A stretch of 64,000 nucleotides of DNA from Pseudogemmobacter bohemicus (GTDB lineage Bacteria; Pseudomonadota; Alphaproteobacteria; Rhodobacterales; Rhodobacteraceae), in assembly GCF_003290025.1 (NCBI RefSeq), contig NZ_QNHG01000004.1, forward strand, positions 294,058 to 358,057, written 5' to 3'. The position numbers were made by a program, and so were the translations under genes. Shown here piece by piece: positions 20,454 to 30,559 of this stretch; position 1 is the stretch's first letter, and every line of letters starts with the position of its first letter. Under the pieces are notes generated by a model that saw nothing but the letters and a program-made list of their open reading frames with translations, did not search any database and was not told where the DNA came from.

Positions 20454-21025
20454 CCGATCTCCCCCTCGGCACTCCGCCCCGCCCGGCGGGCGGTCTGGCG
20501 CGGCTCAGCGCCGGAATCCTTGGCATCGAAAAGGCGGTCGGCGCGGGGCTGGTTGCCCTGATCTTCCTTGCGATGATCGCGGGGGCGGCCTCGGGCTGGC
20601 TGCGCCGCCCGCTGGCCTGGACCGATGAATTCGCCGTGCATATGATGGTCTGCCTTGCCTTTCTCGGCGCCTCGATGGCGGTAGCCCTTGGCCAGCATAT
20701 GACCATGGGCCTGTTGCCCGATGCGCTGAACGCAAGGAACCGCGCCCGGCTCGCTTTGCTCAATGACTTGCTTTTGCTGCTGTTTCTGCTGGTCATGGCC
20801 TGGATCATCTGGCGCTGGCTGGATCTGCCCGGCCTGATCCGCGCCGGCTCGGTCGCGGCCTTCGCGCAAGAGACATTCAGCTTCATCTATTCCGACCCGA
20901 CCCAGACGCTGGGGGTGCGGAAAATCTGGTTCTGGCTGGTGATGCCGGTCACCACCCTGACCGCGCTGATCCATGTGCTTGCGCAGATCGCCACGGATCT
21001 CGCCGTGCTGAGGGGGCAGCCATGA
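20450..21025 (+). CDS. TRAP transporter small permease (DctQ)
   Basis: A 191-residue DctQ subunit with four membrane helices (about 30-52, 62-84, 98-122 and 156-180). The typical RRPLAWTDEFAVHMMVCLAFLGASMAVALGQHM block is present. Its start codon overlaps the stop of the siderophore ABC ATPase, an unusual linkage, and its end overlaps DctM by four bases. Confidence 0.9.
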   Translation: MTDLPLGTPPRPAGGLARLSAGILGIEKAVGAGLVALIFLAMIAGAASGWLRRPLAWTDEFAVHMMVCLAFLGASMAVALGQHMTMGLLPDALNARNRARLALLNDLLLLLFLLVMAWIIWRWLDLPGLIRAGSVAAFAQETFSFIYSDPTQTLGVRKIWFWLVMPVTTLTALIHVLAQIATDLAVLRGQP

Positions 21026-22290
21026 TCGCCGGCCTCTCCTTTACCGCGCTGCTGCTTCTGGGGGCGCCGATTGCCTTCCTGCTGGTCGCCACCACGCTGA
21101 TCCTGATCATGGCATCGGGCAATGAGGTGCTGCTGACCGGCTTTCCACAGCAGCTTTTCGCCGGGATCGAGAGCTATTCGCTGCTGACGCTGCCGCTTTT
21201 CATCCTGCTTGGCGAGCTGATGGGCGCCGGCGGCATCGGGCGGCGCCTCTTTGCCCTTGCCGCCGCCCTGATCTGGCCGCTCCGCGCAGGGCTGGCCTAT
21301 ATCAACCTGCTGGCCAATCTGATGATGGCCTCGGTGCTGGGTTCGACCGTGGCGCAACTGACGATCATGTCGCGCCTTGCCGTCCCCGAGATGGAGCGCG
21401 CAGGCTATCCCCGCGATGTCTCGGCCTCGGTCACCGCCGCCGGAGGGTTGCTGGCCCCGGTGCTGCCGCCCTCGATGAACCTGATCGTCTTTGCCGCCGT
21501 GGCGCAGCTGCCGGTCGATCAGCTGTTTCGCGCAAGTCTTTTGCCCGGGATCGCGCTGGCCGCGAGTTTCGCCGCCGTCATCGCCTGGCTCGGCTGGCGC
21601 TATACTCTGCCGAAAACCGGCCAGATGGCGCCCGGCGCCCGGCTCGGTACCCTTCGTGACGCGGCACCGGCGCTGCTTGTCCCGGCGGTGGTGATCGGCT
21701 CGATCCTTGGCGGTTTCGCGACACCGACGCAATCGGCGGCGCTGGCCTCGCTGGCGACCATCCTGATCGGCCTGTTCCTCTACCGCGAGATGCGCCTTGC
21801 CGATCTTGCCCCGGCACTGGTCAGGACCGCCGTGACCTCGGGCGCGGTGCTGTTCCTCGTGGCCGGAGCGCAGATCATCGGCTGGGTGCTGACTTACGGC
21901 AATCTGCCGGCCCAGGCCTCGGCACTGATCCAGGACCTTGCGCATTCGCCGCTGATGTTCCTGATCCTGCTGAACATCCTCCTCCTGGCTCTGGGCACCG
22001 TGCTGGAGCCAATCCCCGGCATCATCCTCACCGCGCCCGTCCTGCTGCCGGTCGCAACCGATGTCTATGGCATCGAACCCACGGCCTTCGGCGTGATCCT
22101 CTGCCTCAATATGGCACTTGGCCTGCTGACGCCGCCCGTTGGGGCCGGGCTTTACACCGCCTCGCTGATGACCGGCATATCCTCGACCCGGCTCTCCTGG
22201 CTTCTGACCCCGTTCTTCCTCGCGACCCTTGCCGTGCTTGCCGGGCTGACCGTGATCACCGCGTTGCAATCTACCATGACCGGAGGCTGA
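21022..22290 (+). CDS. TRAP transporter large permease (DctM)
   Basis: A 422-residue DctM subunit with about twelve hydrophobic segments. Family marks are the N-terminal LLLLGAPIAFLLVATT, PLFILLGELMGAGGIGRRLF, GSTVAQLTIMSRLAVPEMERAGYP, AAGGLLAPVLPPSMNLIVF, and the C-terminal NMALGLLTPPVGAGLYTAS. It is the ion-coupled channel for the partner binding protein 1 bp downstream. Confidence 0.93.
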   Translation: MIAGLSFTALLLLGAPIAFLLVATTLILIMASGNEVLLTGFPQQLFAGIESYSLLTLPLFILLGELMGAGGIGRRLFALAAALIWPLRAGLAYINLLANLMMASVLGSTVAQLTIMSRLAVPEMERAGYPRDVSASVTAAGGLLAPVLPPSMNLIVFAAVAQLPVDQLFRASLLPGIALAASFAAVIAWLGWRYTLPKTGQMAPGARLGTLRDAAPALLVPAVVIGSILGGFATPTQSAALASLATILIGLFLYREMRLADLAPALVRTAVTSGAVLFLVAGAQIIGWVLTYGNLPAQASALIQDLAHSPLMFLILLNILLLALGTVLEPIPGIILTAPVLLPVATDVYGIEPTAFGVILCLNMALGLLTPPVGAGLYTASLMTGISSTRLSWLLTPFFLATLAVLAGLTVITALQSTMTGG

Positions 22291-22291
22291 C

Positions 22292-23296
22292 ATGGCTTTC
22301 CTGAAACACCGCTTTTTCCAGAAACCCCGGGCCTTTGCCCTCGCGCTTACCGCCCTCGCCGCGCCGGCCCTGGCTTCCCCCGCTTTGGCCGAAGATCTCA
22401 GGATCGGCCTCATCACGCCGCCGCCACATCAATGGACGATCGCGGCCAATCACCTGGCCGCAGAGCTCTCGAAGGAAACCGATGGCCGCCTCAGCCTCGC
22501 GGTCTTCCCATCCGGCCAGCTCGGCAATGAGGCGCAGATGCTGCAACAGCTGCAATCGGGTGCGCTGGATCTGGCCTTCCTGACGGTCGGAGAGCTGACC
22601 AGCCGCGACGAGACTTTCGGCATCCTGACCGCGCCCTGGCTGGTCGATACCGGCGAACAGGCGGCGAAACTGCTGGAAGGCCCCACCGCGACCGCGCTGC
22701 AGGACCGGCTTGGTGCGCTTGGCCTCCATGGCCTCGGCTATGGCATGGCCGGAATGCGCATCGTGTTGCTGGCAAAACCGCTGGACGATGGCGGCACCGT
22801 GGCAGAGCGCAAGATCCGCACCGTGCCGCTGGCGCAGGAACTCGACTTCTGGACCCGCGCCGGCGCCGCCCCCACGCCACTGCCGCTGCCGGAACTGTTC
22901 GACGCCTATACCAATGGCCAGATCGACGGCATGCAGCTGGATTTAGAGGGCACCTTCAACAATCGCTACCACAACTATTCTGCCGTGGTGCTCGACACCA
23001 GGCATATGATCTTCCCGATGGTCGCCGTCGCCTCGGCCCGCAAATGGCAAAGCTATTCCGAAGAAGACCGCGCCCTGATCACCCGCCTCGTGACCACCGA
23101 AACCGCCAGGATCCGCGCCGCCTATCCGCAAATCGACGCCGATTACCGCGTGAAACTGGTCGAGGCCGGCGCCAGTGTCGTCCAAGCCGGGCCTGAGATC
23201 TTCGGCGATGCGGTGACCGGCTGGTATGAGGCCTGGCGCGAAAAAACGCCGCTGCTGGTTCAGCTTGAGGCAGAAGCCAAAGCGCTCAAAGAATAG
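22292..23296 (+). CDS. TRAP transporter substrate-binding protein (DctP)
   Basis: A 334-residue periplasmic DctP-family protein with a Sec signal ending near residue 34 (ALAAPALASPALA). The mature part has the DctP pattern RIGLITPPPHQWTIAANHLAAELSKETDGRL, FPSGQLGNEAQMLQQLQSGALDLAF, and the carboxylate-binding region around ERKIRTVP, where DctP proteins usually place an Arg. The ligand is therefore probably an organic acid. It ends the siderophore-ABC/TRAP operon, before a terminator. Confidence 0.9.
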   Translation: MAFLKHRFFQKPRAFALALTALAAPALASPALAEDLRIGLITPPPHQWTIAANHLAAELSKETDGRLSLAVFPSGQLGNEAQMLQQLQSGALDLAFLTVGELTSRDETFGILTAPWLVDTGEQAAKLLEGPTATALQDRLGALGLHGLGYGMAGMRIVLLAKPLDDGGTVAERKIRTVPLAQELDFWTRAGAAPTPLPLPELFDAYTNGQIDGMQLDLEGTFNNRYHNYSAVVLDTRHMIFPMVAVASARKWQSYSEEDRALITRLVTTETARIRAAYPQIDADYRVKLVEAGASVVQAGPEIFGDAVTGWYEAWREKTPLLVQLEAEAKALKE

Positions 23297-23300
23297 GAAC

Positions 23301-23324
23301 AAGCCCCGCCATGGCGGGGCTTTC
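23301..23324 (+). terminator. terminator between the TRAP operon and selD
   Basis: Ten complementary bases on each side (AAGCCCCGCC / GGCGGGGCTT) around AT, followed by TTCAATTT. It sits between two converging genes and can serve both strands. Confidence 0.8.
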
Positions 23325-23351
23325 AATTTGACAAACGGCGCAATCGTCAGG

Positions 23352-24410
23352 TCAGGCGATGGTCAGGCCGGGCGCGCCGTCCCCGACCTCGCCGATCACC
23401 GCCGCCGCGTCAAAACCCTCTTCGCGGAAGATGCGCAAGACCTCGGCCACCGCCGCCGGCGCACAGGCGACCAGCAAGCCGCCCGAGGTCTGTGGATCGG
23501 TCAGGAGCGCCTGATCCACCTTCGACATTTCCCGCGCATAAGCGATCTCACCGCCGTAACTTGCCCAGTTCCGCCCCGAGGCGCCGGTGATGAACCCCGC
23601 CTCCGCGAGTGTCACCGCCTCGGGCAGCATCGGCACGGCGGACCAGTCGATCCGGATCCCCTTCCCCGCGCCGCGCGACATTTCCAGCCCATGGCCGCCA
23701 AGCCCGAACCCGGTCACATCGGTCATCGCATGAACGCCGTCCACACGCGCCAGCCTGGGCCCCGGTGTGTTCAGCTTCGTCGTGGTCGCGATCATCCTGG
23801 CGTAACCATCCGCGCTCAGCTTCTCCTTCTTCAGCGCTGCCGAATAGATGCCGACACCCACGGGCTTGCCGAAAACCAGCACATCCCCGGGCTTCGCCGC
23901 CGCATTCTTCTTCACATGCGCCGGATCGACCACGCCCAGAGCCACCAGCCCGTAAATCGCCTCGACCGAGTCGATGGTATGGCCGCCCGCAATCGGGATC
24001 CCCGCCGCGCGGCAGGCCTGCGACCCGCCCTCAAGGATCCGGCCAATGGTCCCGACCGAGAGCACATTGATCGGCATTCCCACCAGCGCCAGCGCGAAAA
24101 TAGGCGTCGCCCCCATCGCATAAACATCCGAAATCGCGTTCGTCGCCGCGATCTTCCCGAAATCTACCGGATCATCGACGATCGGCATGAAGAAATCGGT
24201 GGTCGCCACAATCGCCTGATGGTCGTTCAGCTGATAAACGGCGGCATCATCCGAGGTCTCGATCCCGACCAGCAGCGCCTCGGGCACCGGCAGCGCCGAA
24301 GTGCCGCGCAGAATCCCCGACAGCACCCCCGGCGCAATCTTGCAGCCACAGCCCCCCCCATGGGACAGCGAAGTCAGGCGCGGCTCAGGCGCGGCGGCGG
24401 CAGAGGTCAT
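23352..24410 (-). CDS. selD: selenide, water dikinase (selenophosphate synthetase)
   Basis: Makes selenophosphate from selenide and ATP, the selenium donor for SelA. It has 352 residues from ATG 24410 (GGAG ribosome site). The catalytic region GGGCGCKIAPG carries Cys21 and Lys24, so this is the cysteine form, not a selenoprotein. Other family blocks are TTDFFMPIVDDP, NAISDVYAMGATP, GGHTIDS, TDVTGFGLGGHG and DPQTSGGLL. It is divergent from the formate dehydrogenase/selA/selB operon that needs its product. Confidence 0.96.
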   Translation of the reverse strand: MTSAAAAPEPRLTSLSHGGGCGCKIAPGVLSGILRGTSALPVPEALLVGIETSDDAAVYQLNDHQAIVATTDFFMPIVDDPVDFGKIAATNAISDVYAMGATPIFALALVGMPINVLSVGTIGRILEGGSQACRAAGIPIAGGHTIDSVEAIYGLVALGVVDPAHVKKNAAAKPGDVLVFGKPVGVGIYSAALKKEKLSADGYARMIATTTKLNTPGPRLARVDGVHAMTDVTGFGLGGHGLEMSRGAGKGIRIDWSAVPMLPEAVTLAEAGFITGASGRNWASYGGEIAYAREMSKVDQALLTDPQTSGGLLVACAPAAVAEVLRIFREEGFDAAAVIGEVGDGAPGLTIA

Positions 24411-24808
24411 ATCTTCATCTCCGGCTGAAGGGCCACAACATGCGGCCCGCACAAGGAAGCGCCAGGGCGCACAGAGCGGCAACGCTTTGATGCCGCTTTC
24501 CCCGCGCCGACTGTAGCCAGCCAGCCCCCCGGGCGGCAACCCCGGCCGCAGCCACACCCCAGGGGCAAAACCCACAGCGCAGAGATGGTCAGGAGCGAAG
24601 GGTATTAAATTCCGTTACCCGCCACTGGGCGCAGCGCTTTCACAAATCGTTATTTGGAAACGAAAATATCGCGCCTTGCTTGACAGACCTGCACAACCGG
24701 GCGACGATAAGCCCAGTCAATCACATGATTGAAGCAACCCATCGCGGCTTTGTCCGGGGAATCTTGCCCCTGAAAAGCGTAAGACAGGTAGTGAAAAGGA
24801 GGGGTCAC
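24411..24808. other. divergent spacer selD / fdhG
   Basis: 398 bp without a supported gene. TTGACA at 24680-24685 is a candidate -35 for the formate dehydrogenase operon; the matching -10 (GACGAT at 24703) is poor. A strong ribosome site AAAAGGAGGGG at 24795-24804 fixes the fdhG start. Confidence 0.5.
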
Positions 24809-27800
24809 ATGAATATCGACCTTTCGCGCCGCAGCTTTATCAGGCTGTCAGGTGCGGGGGTGGCGGCAACCTCGCTGGCAGCCATGGGCTTCCAGCAGGC
24901 CGAGGCAGCCGAGGCCGCGCATGTGCGTGATTTCAAGCTCGCCACCATGACCGAAACCCGCAATATCTGCACCTATTGTTCTGTCGCCTGTGGGATCATC
25001 ATGTATTCCAAAGGTGATCTGGCAGCCGGCGAAAAGGCCGATCTGATCCATATCGAGGGCGATGCCGACCACCCGACCAACAAGGGCACGCTCTGCCCCA
25101 AGGGTGCCGCGCTCAAGGATTACGTCAAGGCCGAAACCCGCCTGACCCATCCGCGTCTGCGCAAGCCCGGTTCCGACAGGTTCGAGCAAATCACCTGGGA
25201 TGAGGCTTTCGACAAGATCGCCCGCGCCGTCAAAGACGACCGCGACGCGAATCTGATCGAGAAGAATGCCGACGGGCTGACGGTCAACCGTCTGACCACA
25301 ACCGGCTATCTGGCGGCCTCGGCCACCACCAATGAAACAGCCTGGGCGACCTGGAAAGTGGTCCGCTCGCTGGGCATTGTAGGTTTCGACAACCAGGCAC
25401 GCGTCTGACACGGCCCCACGGTGTCCAGTTTGGGCCCGACATTTGGCCGTGGAGCGATGACAAACTCCTGGACCGATATCAAGAATACCGACCTCGTCGT
25501 CATCATGGGTGGCAACGCCGCCGAAGCGCATCCCTGCGGCTTCAAATGGGTGACCGAGGCCAAGCACCATCGCGGTGCGAAACTGATCGTCGTCGATCCG
25601 CGCTTCAACCGCTCGGCATCGGTGTCGGATTACTACGCCCCGATCCGCCCCGGCTCGGATATCGCCTTCCTGATGGGGGTGATCCGCTGGTGCATCGAAA
25701 ACGACAAGGTGCAGTGGGATTATGTCCGCAACTACACCAATGTCGGCTATCTGGTGCGCGAAGACTTCGGCTGGCAGGACGGCATGTTCACCGGCTATGA
25801 CGAGGAAAAGCGCAGCTACGACCAGACCAGCTGGGAATATGAGCTGGGCGAGGACGGCTATGTCATCAATGACGAAACGCTGGAGCATCCGCGTTGCGTC
25901 TGGCAGCTGCTGAAAAAGCATGTCGATGTCTATACGCCGGAATTCGTTGAAAATCTCTGCGGTACGCCGAAGGACCGTTTCCTGAAGATCTGCGAGATGA
26001 TCGGCGAGACCTCTTCGCCGACGAAAACCATGACCTCGATGTATGCGCTTGGCTGGACCCAGCACTCTAAGGGATCGCAGAACATCCGTGGCATGGCGAT
26101 GTTGCAGCTTCTTTTGGGCAATATCGGGGTCCCGGGTGGCGGGATGAACGCGCTGCGCGGGCATTCGAACATCCAGGGCCTGACCGATGTTGGTCTGATG
26201 TCGAACCTGATCCCCGGCTATCTGGCGATGCCGCGGGAAACCGAGCCGGACTTCGCCACCTATATGTCGACGCGCGGCAATAAACCGCTGCGCCCGAACC
26301 AGATGAGCTATTGGCAGAACTACGGCAAGTTCATGGTTTCCTTTATGAAAGCGCTGTGGGGAGACAAGGCGACGGCCGAGAACGGCTGGGGTTATGACTG
26401 GCTGCCGAAGCTGGATATTGCGCAATATGACGCGATGCGCATGTTCAACATGATGAAAAATGGCGAGGTGAATATCTACTTCTGCCAGGGCTTCAACCCG
26501 ATCCTGTCTTTCCCCAACCGGGGCAAGATGACCGAGGCGTTCTCGAAACTGAAACTGCTCGTTGTGATGGATCCGCTGGCGACCGAGACCGCCGCCTTCT
26601 GGGAAAATCACGGCATTTACAACGACGTAGACAGCGCGAGCATTCAGACCGAGGTGCTGGAACTGCCGACCACCTGTTTCGCCGAAGACGAGGGCGCGAC
26701 GGTGAATTCGGGACGCTGGCTGCAATGGCACTGGGCGGGGGCAACCCCTCCGGGTGAGGCGAAAACCGATGTCTGGATCATGTCGCAGATCTATCACCGG
26801 ATCAAAGCGCTCTATGAGGCCGAGGGCGGTAAGGCACCCGAGCCGATTATGAACCTGTCCTGGGATTACGCGGATCCCGAAGAGCCCACCGCCGCCGAAC
26901 TGGCGATGGAACTCAATGGCCGCGCTTTGACCACGCTTTACGATGCCACCGACCCGACCAAGGTTGTGCTGGAGGCCGGCAAGCAGGTTTCGGGCTTTGG
27001 GCAGCTGCGCGATGACGGCTCTACGATGGGCGCCTGCTGGATCTATGCCGGCTGCTTCACCGAGGACGGCAATATGATGGCGCGGCGCGACAACAGCGAC
27101 CCGTCCGGCATGGGGGTGTTCCAGCAATGGTCCTTCGCCTGGCCGGCCAATCGCCGCGTGCTTTACAACCGCGCCTCCTGCGACCCTGACGGCAAGCCCT
27201 GGGATCCGTCCCGCGTGCTGATCGAATGGAATGGCGAGAAATGGGTCGGCCCGGATATTCCGGATATCGCCGTCACCGCCAAACCGAGGGAAGTCGGCCC
27301 CTTCATTATGAACCCGGAAGGCACCAGCCGTTTCTTCAGCCGCAAGCTGATGCGCGATGGCCCCTTCCCGACGCATATGGAGCCGTTCGAAAGCCCTGTT
27401 GCGAACCCGTTGAATCCGGAAATGCGCGGCAACCCTGTTGCGCGGGTCTTCCCGGATGATCTGGCCACTATGGCCACCAGCGACGAATTCCCGCTGGTCG
27501 CCACCTCTTACCGCCTCACCGAGCATTTCCATTACTGGACCAAACACAACTATGTGAATGCGGTGAACCAGCCGGAATTCTTCGTGGAAATCAGCGAGGA
27601 ACTGGCGGCAGAAAAGGGGATCAAAAAGGGCGGCCGCGTCCGTGTCTGGTCAAAACGCGGCCAGGTCTGGGCGAAAGCTGTGGTGACGAAACGGATCCGT
27701 CCGCTGATCTGCGACGGCAAGACCGTGCATGTCGTCGGCATCCCGATCCACTGGGGCTTCAAGGGTGCGGCGCGGAAGGGCTTTGGCCCCAATACGCTGG

Positions 27801-27889
27801 GCCCGTTTGTCGGCGACGCCAATATCGAGACGCCGGAATTCAAAGCCTTCCTCGTCAATATCGAACCCGCATCGGAGGGCCTGGCATGA
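24809..27889 (+). CDS. fdoG: selenocysteine formate dehydrogenase, alpha subunit (FdnG/FdoG type)
   Basis: Catalytic molybdenum/tungsten subunit oxidising formate to CO2. The gene reads through an in-frame TGA at 25406-25408 (residue 200 of 1026). The context [26 protein letters not shown] matches the selenocysteine site of E. coli FdnG (U196, 1015 residues), so this is one gene, not two. The N-terminus has a Tat signal (RRSFIR, residues 7-12). Cys54, Cys57, Cys61 and Cys96 bind a [4Fe-4S] cluster. The C-terminal cofactor domain has [10 protein letters not shown]. The Tat signal places it in the periplasm. It overlaps fdhB by ATGA. Confidence 0.96.
25409..25451 (+). promoter_or_regulatory. 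SECIS-like hairpin directly after the UGA codon
   Basis: CACGGCC (25409-25415) pairs perfectly with GGCCGTG (25445-25451), a 7-bp outer stem starting just after the UGA. Inside it CCA (25416-25418) can pair with TGG (25431-25433). Position and the first bases (UGACACGGCC) resemble the E. coli fdhF/fdnG SECIS elements bound by SelB. Confidence 0.6.
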
Positions 27890-28875
27890 CCGAACGCGCC
27901 CCTCAACCGACGACGGCGGCGGCGAACCCTCCGGTTCAGCCGCTCACCTCGAACCTGTTGCCCTCGGATGTCGTGCGCATCTCGGCCACCGCCAATGTGC
28001 CCGCGCCCGAGCGGCAGCTGGAAAAGGTCGCGAAGCTGATCGATGTGTCGAAATGCATCGGCTGCAAGGCCTGCCAGTCGGCCTGTATCGAGTGGAACGA
28101 CACCCATCCGGATATGGAGGAGAATGTGGGGGTCTATGAGAACCCACATGATCTGACGCCGGAAATGTTCACGCTGATGCGGTTCGACGAATATGTGAAC
28201 CCCGAGGGCGATCTGGAATGGCTGATCCGCAAGGATGGCTGCATGCATTGCGAGGATCCGGGCTGCCTCAAGGCCTGCCCGGCGCCTGGCGCCATCGTGC
28301 AATATTCCAATGGGATCGTGGATTTCGTGTCCTCGAATTGCATCGGCTGTGGCTATTGCGTCTCGGGCTGCCCCTTCGATGTGCCGCGCATCCACAAGAC
28401 GGCGCAGGTCTCGAAAAAATGTACACTCTGTTCCGACCGGGTGGCGGTGGGGCAAGGGCCGGCCTGTGCGAAAGCCTGTCCGACCCAGGCCATCACCTTC
28501 GGCACCAAGGAAAGCCAGATCGCGCTCGCGAATGAGCGGATCGAGGATCTGAAATCGCGCGGCTATGACAATGCCGGGCTTTACGATCCACAGGGCGTTG
28601 GCGGCACGCATGTGATGTATGTGCTGCATCATGCCGACAAGCCGGGCCTCTATTCCGGCCTGCCAGAAGATCCGCGCATCTCGCCGGTGGTCGAGGGCTG
28701 GAAGGGCGCGACCAAGACCATTGGCCTTGCCGCGATGGGTCTGGCTGCGGCGGGGGCTGTGCTGCATGGCCTCTTCTCGAAAGGCAACCAGGTCAGCGCC
28801 GAAGAAGAGCATGAGGCCGAAGAGCTGGTGGTGAAAACCGCCGCTACACCGCCTGAGAACCGGGAGGGCCTGTGA
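27886..28875 (+). CDS. fdoH: formate dehydrogenase iron-sulfur (beta) subunit
   Basis: Electron-transfer subunit of the membrane formate dehydrogenase (329 residues). Four cysteine groups for [4Fe-4S] clusters are visible: [37 protein letters not shown] and [22 protein letters not shown] single C-terminal hydrophobic segment ([20 protein letters not shown], about 284-303) would anchor it in the membrane as in FdnH. It overlaps the alpha subunit by four bases and the gamma subunit by one base. Confidence 0.95.
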   Translation: MTERAPQPTTAAANPPVQPLTSNLLPSDVVRISATANVPAPERQLEKVAKLIDVSKCIGCKACQSACIEWNDTHPDMEENVGVYENPHDLTPEMFTLMRFDEYVNPEGDLEWLIRKDGCMHCEDPGCLKACPAPGAIVQYSNGIVDFVSSNCIGCGYCVSGCPFDVPRIHKTAQVSKKCTLCSDRVAVGQGPACAKACPTQAITFGTKESQIALANERIEDLKSRGYDNAGLYDPQGVGGTHVMYVLHHADKPGLYSGLPEDPRISPVVEGWKGATKTIGLAAMGLAAAGAVLHGLFSKGNQVSAEEEHEAEELVVKTAATPPENREGL

Positions 28876-29594
28876 TGTCACATGAATATTCCGCCCCTGG
28901 CGACCATATTGAGAGCACAAAACCGGTCACGGTCAGCCGTTACCGGGGCATCACGCGGCTCAATCACTGGGTCACCGCGCTGTCGCTGATCATCCTGGCG
29001 ATCTCAGGGCTGGCGCTGTTCCACCCGTCTCTCTTCTTCCTCTCCGGGCTGTTCGGCGGCGGCCAGGTGGTGCGCTGGCTGCATCCGGCGGTGGGGATCG
29101 TCCTTTTCATCAGCTTCTTCCTCTTGTTCTTGCAGATGTGGAAGCTGAACCTGCCAAGGCGGGAAGACGCCATCTGGGTCGCCCATATCGGCGATGTGGT
29201 GGCAGGAAATGATGAAAAGCTGCCGGAGCTTGGCAAATATAATGCCGGGCAGAAATTCGTCTTCTGGGCGATGACCGGGCTGATCCTGCTGCTGATCCTG
29301 ACCGGGCTGATGATCTGGGAGCAACAGATCCCTCTGTGGGAACCCTATGCCCCCTGGGCCGCCACCATCCCGGCGCGCCGCATCGCGCTGCTGGTGCATT
29401 CGCTCTCGGCGGTGGGGATCGTCCTGGTCTTCATCCTGCATGTCTATGCGGCGATCTGGACCCGTGGCACGCTGCGCGCCATGACAACGGGCAGCGTCAC
29501 CGGCGGCTGGGCCTTCCGGCACCATCGCAAATGGCTGCGGGAGCTGGCAAAGAACCGCAAAGCCCCCGATAATAACAAAACCCCGGCGGAGTGA
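28875..29594 (+). CDS. fdoI: formate dehydrogenase cytochrome b556 (gamma) subunit
   Basis: Membrane di-haem b subunit that passes electrons to quinone. It has 239 residues from ATG 28875 (overlapping TGATG with fdhB; a GTG one codon earlier is an alternative). Four helices are visible at about 32-50, 70-92, 134-152 and 173-195. Haem-ligand His candidates are TRLNHWVTALS in helix 1, RWLHPAVGI in helix 2, and LLVHSLSAVG and FILHVYAAIW in helix 4. The usual FdoI length is about 210, and the C-terminal tail is charged. Confidence 0.93.
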   Translation: MSHEYSAPGDHIESTKPVTVSRYRGITRLNHWVTALSLIILAISGLALFHPSLFFLSGLFGGGQVVRWLHPAVGIVLFISFFLLFLQMWKLNLPRREDAIWVAHIGDVVAGNDEKLPELGKYNAGQKFVFWAMTGLILLLILTGLMIWEQQIPLWEPYAPWAATIPARRIALLVHSLSAVGIVLVFILHVYAAIWTRGTLRAMTTGSVTGGWAFRHHRKWLRELAKNRKAPDNNKTPAE

Positions 29595-29650
29595 TCCGCC
29601 GGTCCCTTCCCCGGCCCGCCCCCGGGGGCGAAACGCGGTCGGAGAGGCCC

Positions 29651-30559
29651 ATGACCAAAGACATTCAACCCGACCCTTCGGTCATCGGCGGCGTCCCCGA
29701 GGCGCCGTTTGCCTTCCTGCCCGACCCGGTCGCGCTTTTCACCCGCCGCGCCGGGCGCTTTGAGTTTCTGGCGCAGACCAGCCGGCTTGCCCCCTATCTG
29801 ACCTTCCTCGCCGGGCTGACCGAAATCCAGGCCCGGCTGGCGAAATCCGGCCCGGCGCCGGTGATCGCCCCGGAGCAACTGGCCCGCGCCAAAGCGGCGC
29901 AGATGCCGCCGATCGACCGCGCGGCGCTGGCCTCCGATCCGGCCCTGCACCTGCTGCTGGCGCGGCTCTGCGAAGCGGCGTCGCGGATCACCATGCCCGA
30001 CCCGGCCCGTATCGCACTTGAAGCCGTGGCGGCGGCGGATCAGGGCGACCGGACCTGGCTTTTGAGCAATGCGCTTTCCGGCGATATCCCCGAAGACAGC
30101 GCCGCGCCGCATCTTTTCGCCTCGGTCGCCGTGCAGGTTTACCTCGCCCGGCTGGCGGCCGGGCTCGACGCGAAAAGCCTGCATCCCATCCGCACCGGCA
30201 TCTGCCCCTGTTGCGGCGGGCGGCCGGTTTCCTCGCTGGTGACATCGACCCCGGGGATCGAGAGCATCCGCTATGCAGTCTGCGGGCTTTGCGCGGCACA
30301 ATGGAACGAGGTCCGCATCCATTGTCTCGCCTGCGGCACCAATAAAGGGCTGACCTATCGCTCGGCCGAGACCACCGAGGCCACCGTCAAGGCCGAATGC
30401 TGCCGCGAATGCCACTCCTGGATCAAGATTTTCTACCAGGAAAAGAACCCGAGCCTTGACGCGGTGGCCGATGATGTCGGCAGTATCGGCCTTGATATGA
30501 TGATGAAGGAAACCGATCTGAAACGCGCCGGGGTGAACCCCTTTCTGACGGGCTATTGA
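29651..30559 (+). CDS. fdhE: formate dehydrogenase accessory protein FdhE
   Basis: Rubredoxin-like accessory protein needed for assembly or activation of respiratory formate dehydrogenases. It has 302 residues from ATG 29651 (GGAGAGG ribosome site). Four CXXC zinc/iron pairs lie in the C-terminal half: CPCCGGRP, CGLCAAQW, CLACGTNKG and CCRECHSW. The N-terminus has the FdhE-like FLPDPVALFTRRAGRFEFLA. It follows fdhC after 56 bp and overlaps the selA start (TGATG). Confidence 0.93.
   Translation: MTKDIQPDPSVIGGVPEAPFAFLPDPVALFTRRAGRFEFLAQTSRLAPYLTFLAGLTEIQARLAKSGPAPVIAPEQLARAKAAQMPPIDRAALASDPALHLLLARLCEAASRITMPDPARIALEAVAAADQGDRTWLLSNALSGDIPEDSAAPHLFASVAVQVYLARLAAGLDAKSLHPIRTGICPCCGGRPVSSLVTSTPGIESIRYAVCGLCAAQWNEVRIHCLACGTNKGLTYRSAETTEATVKAECCRECHSWIKIFYQEKNPSLDAVADDVGSIGLDMMMKETDLKRAGVNPFLTGY

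Noticed and set aside
24848-27547. 899-codon open frame on the minus strand opposite the formate dehydrogenase alpha gene
   Set aside because: It is an antisense shadow of a GC-rich gene. Its product is His/Arg/Gly-rich with no family pattern, while the plus strand encodes a complete known protein.
25421-27889. A separate formate dehydrogenase gene starting after the TGA
   Set aside because: The reading before and after TGA is continuous with the selenocysteine site of FdnG; there is no ribosome site for an internal start, and selA, selB, selC and selD are all present.
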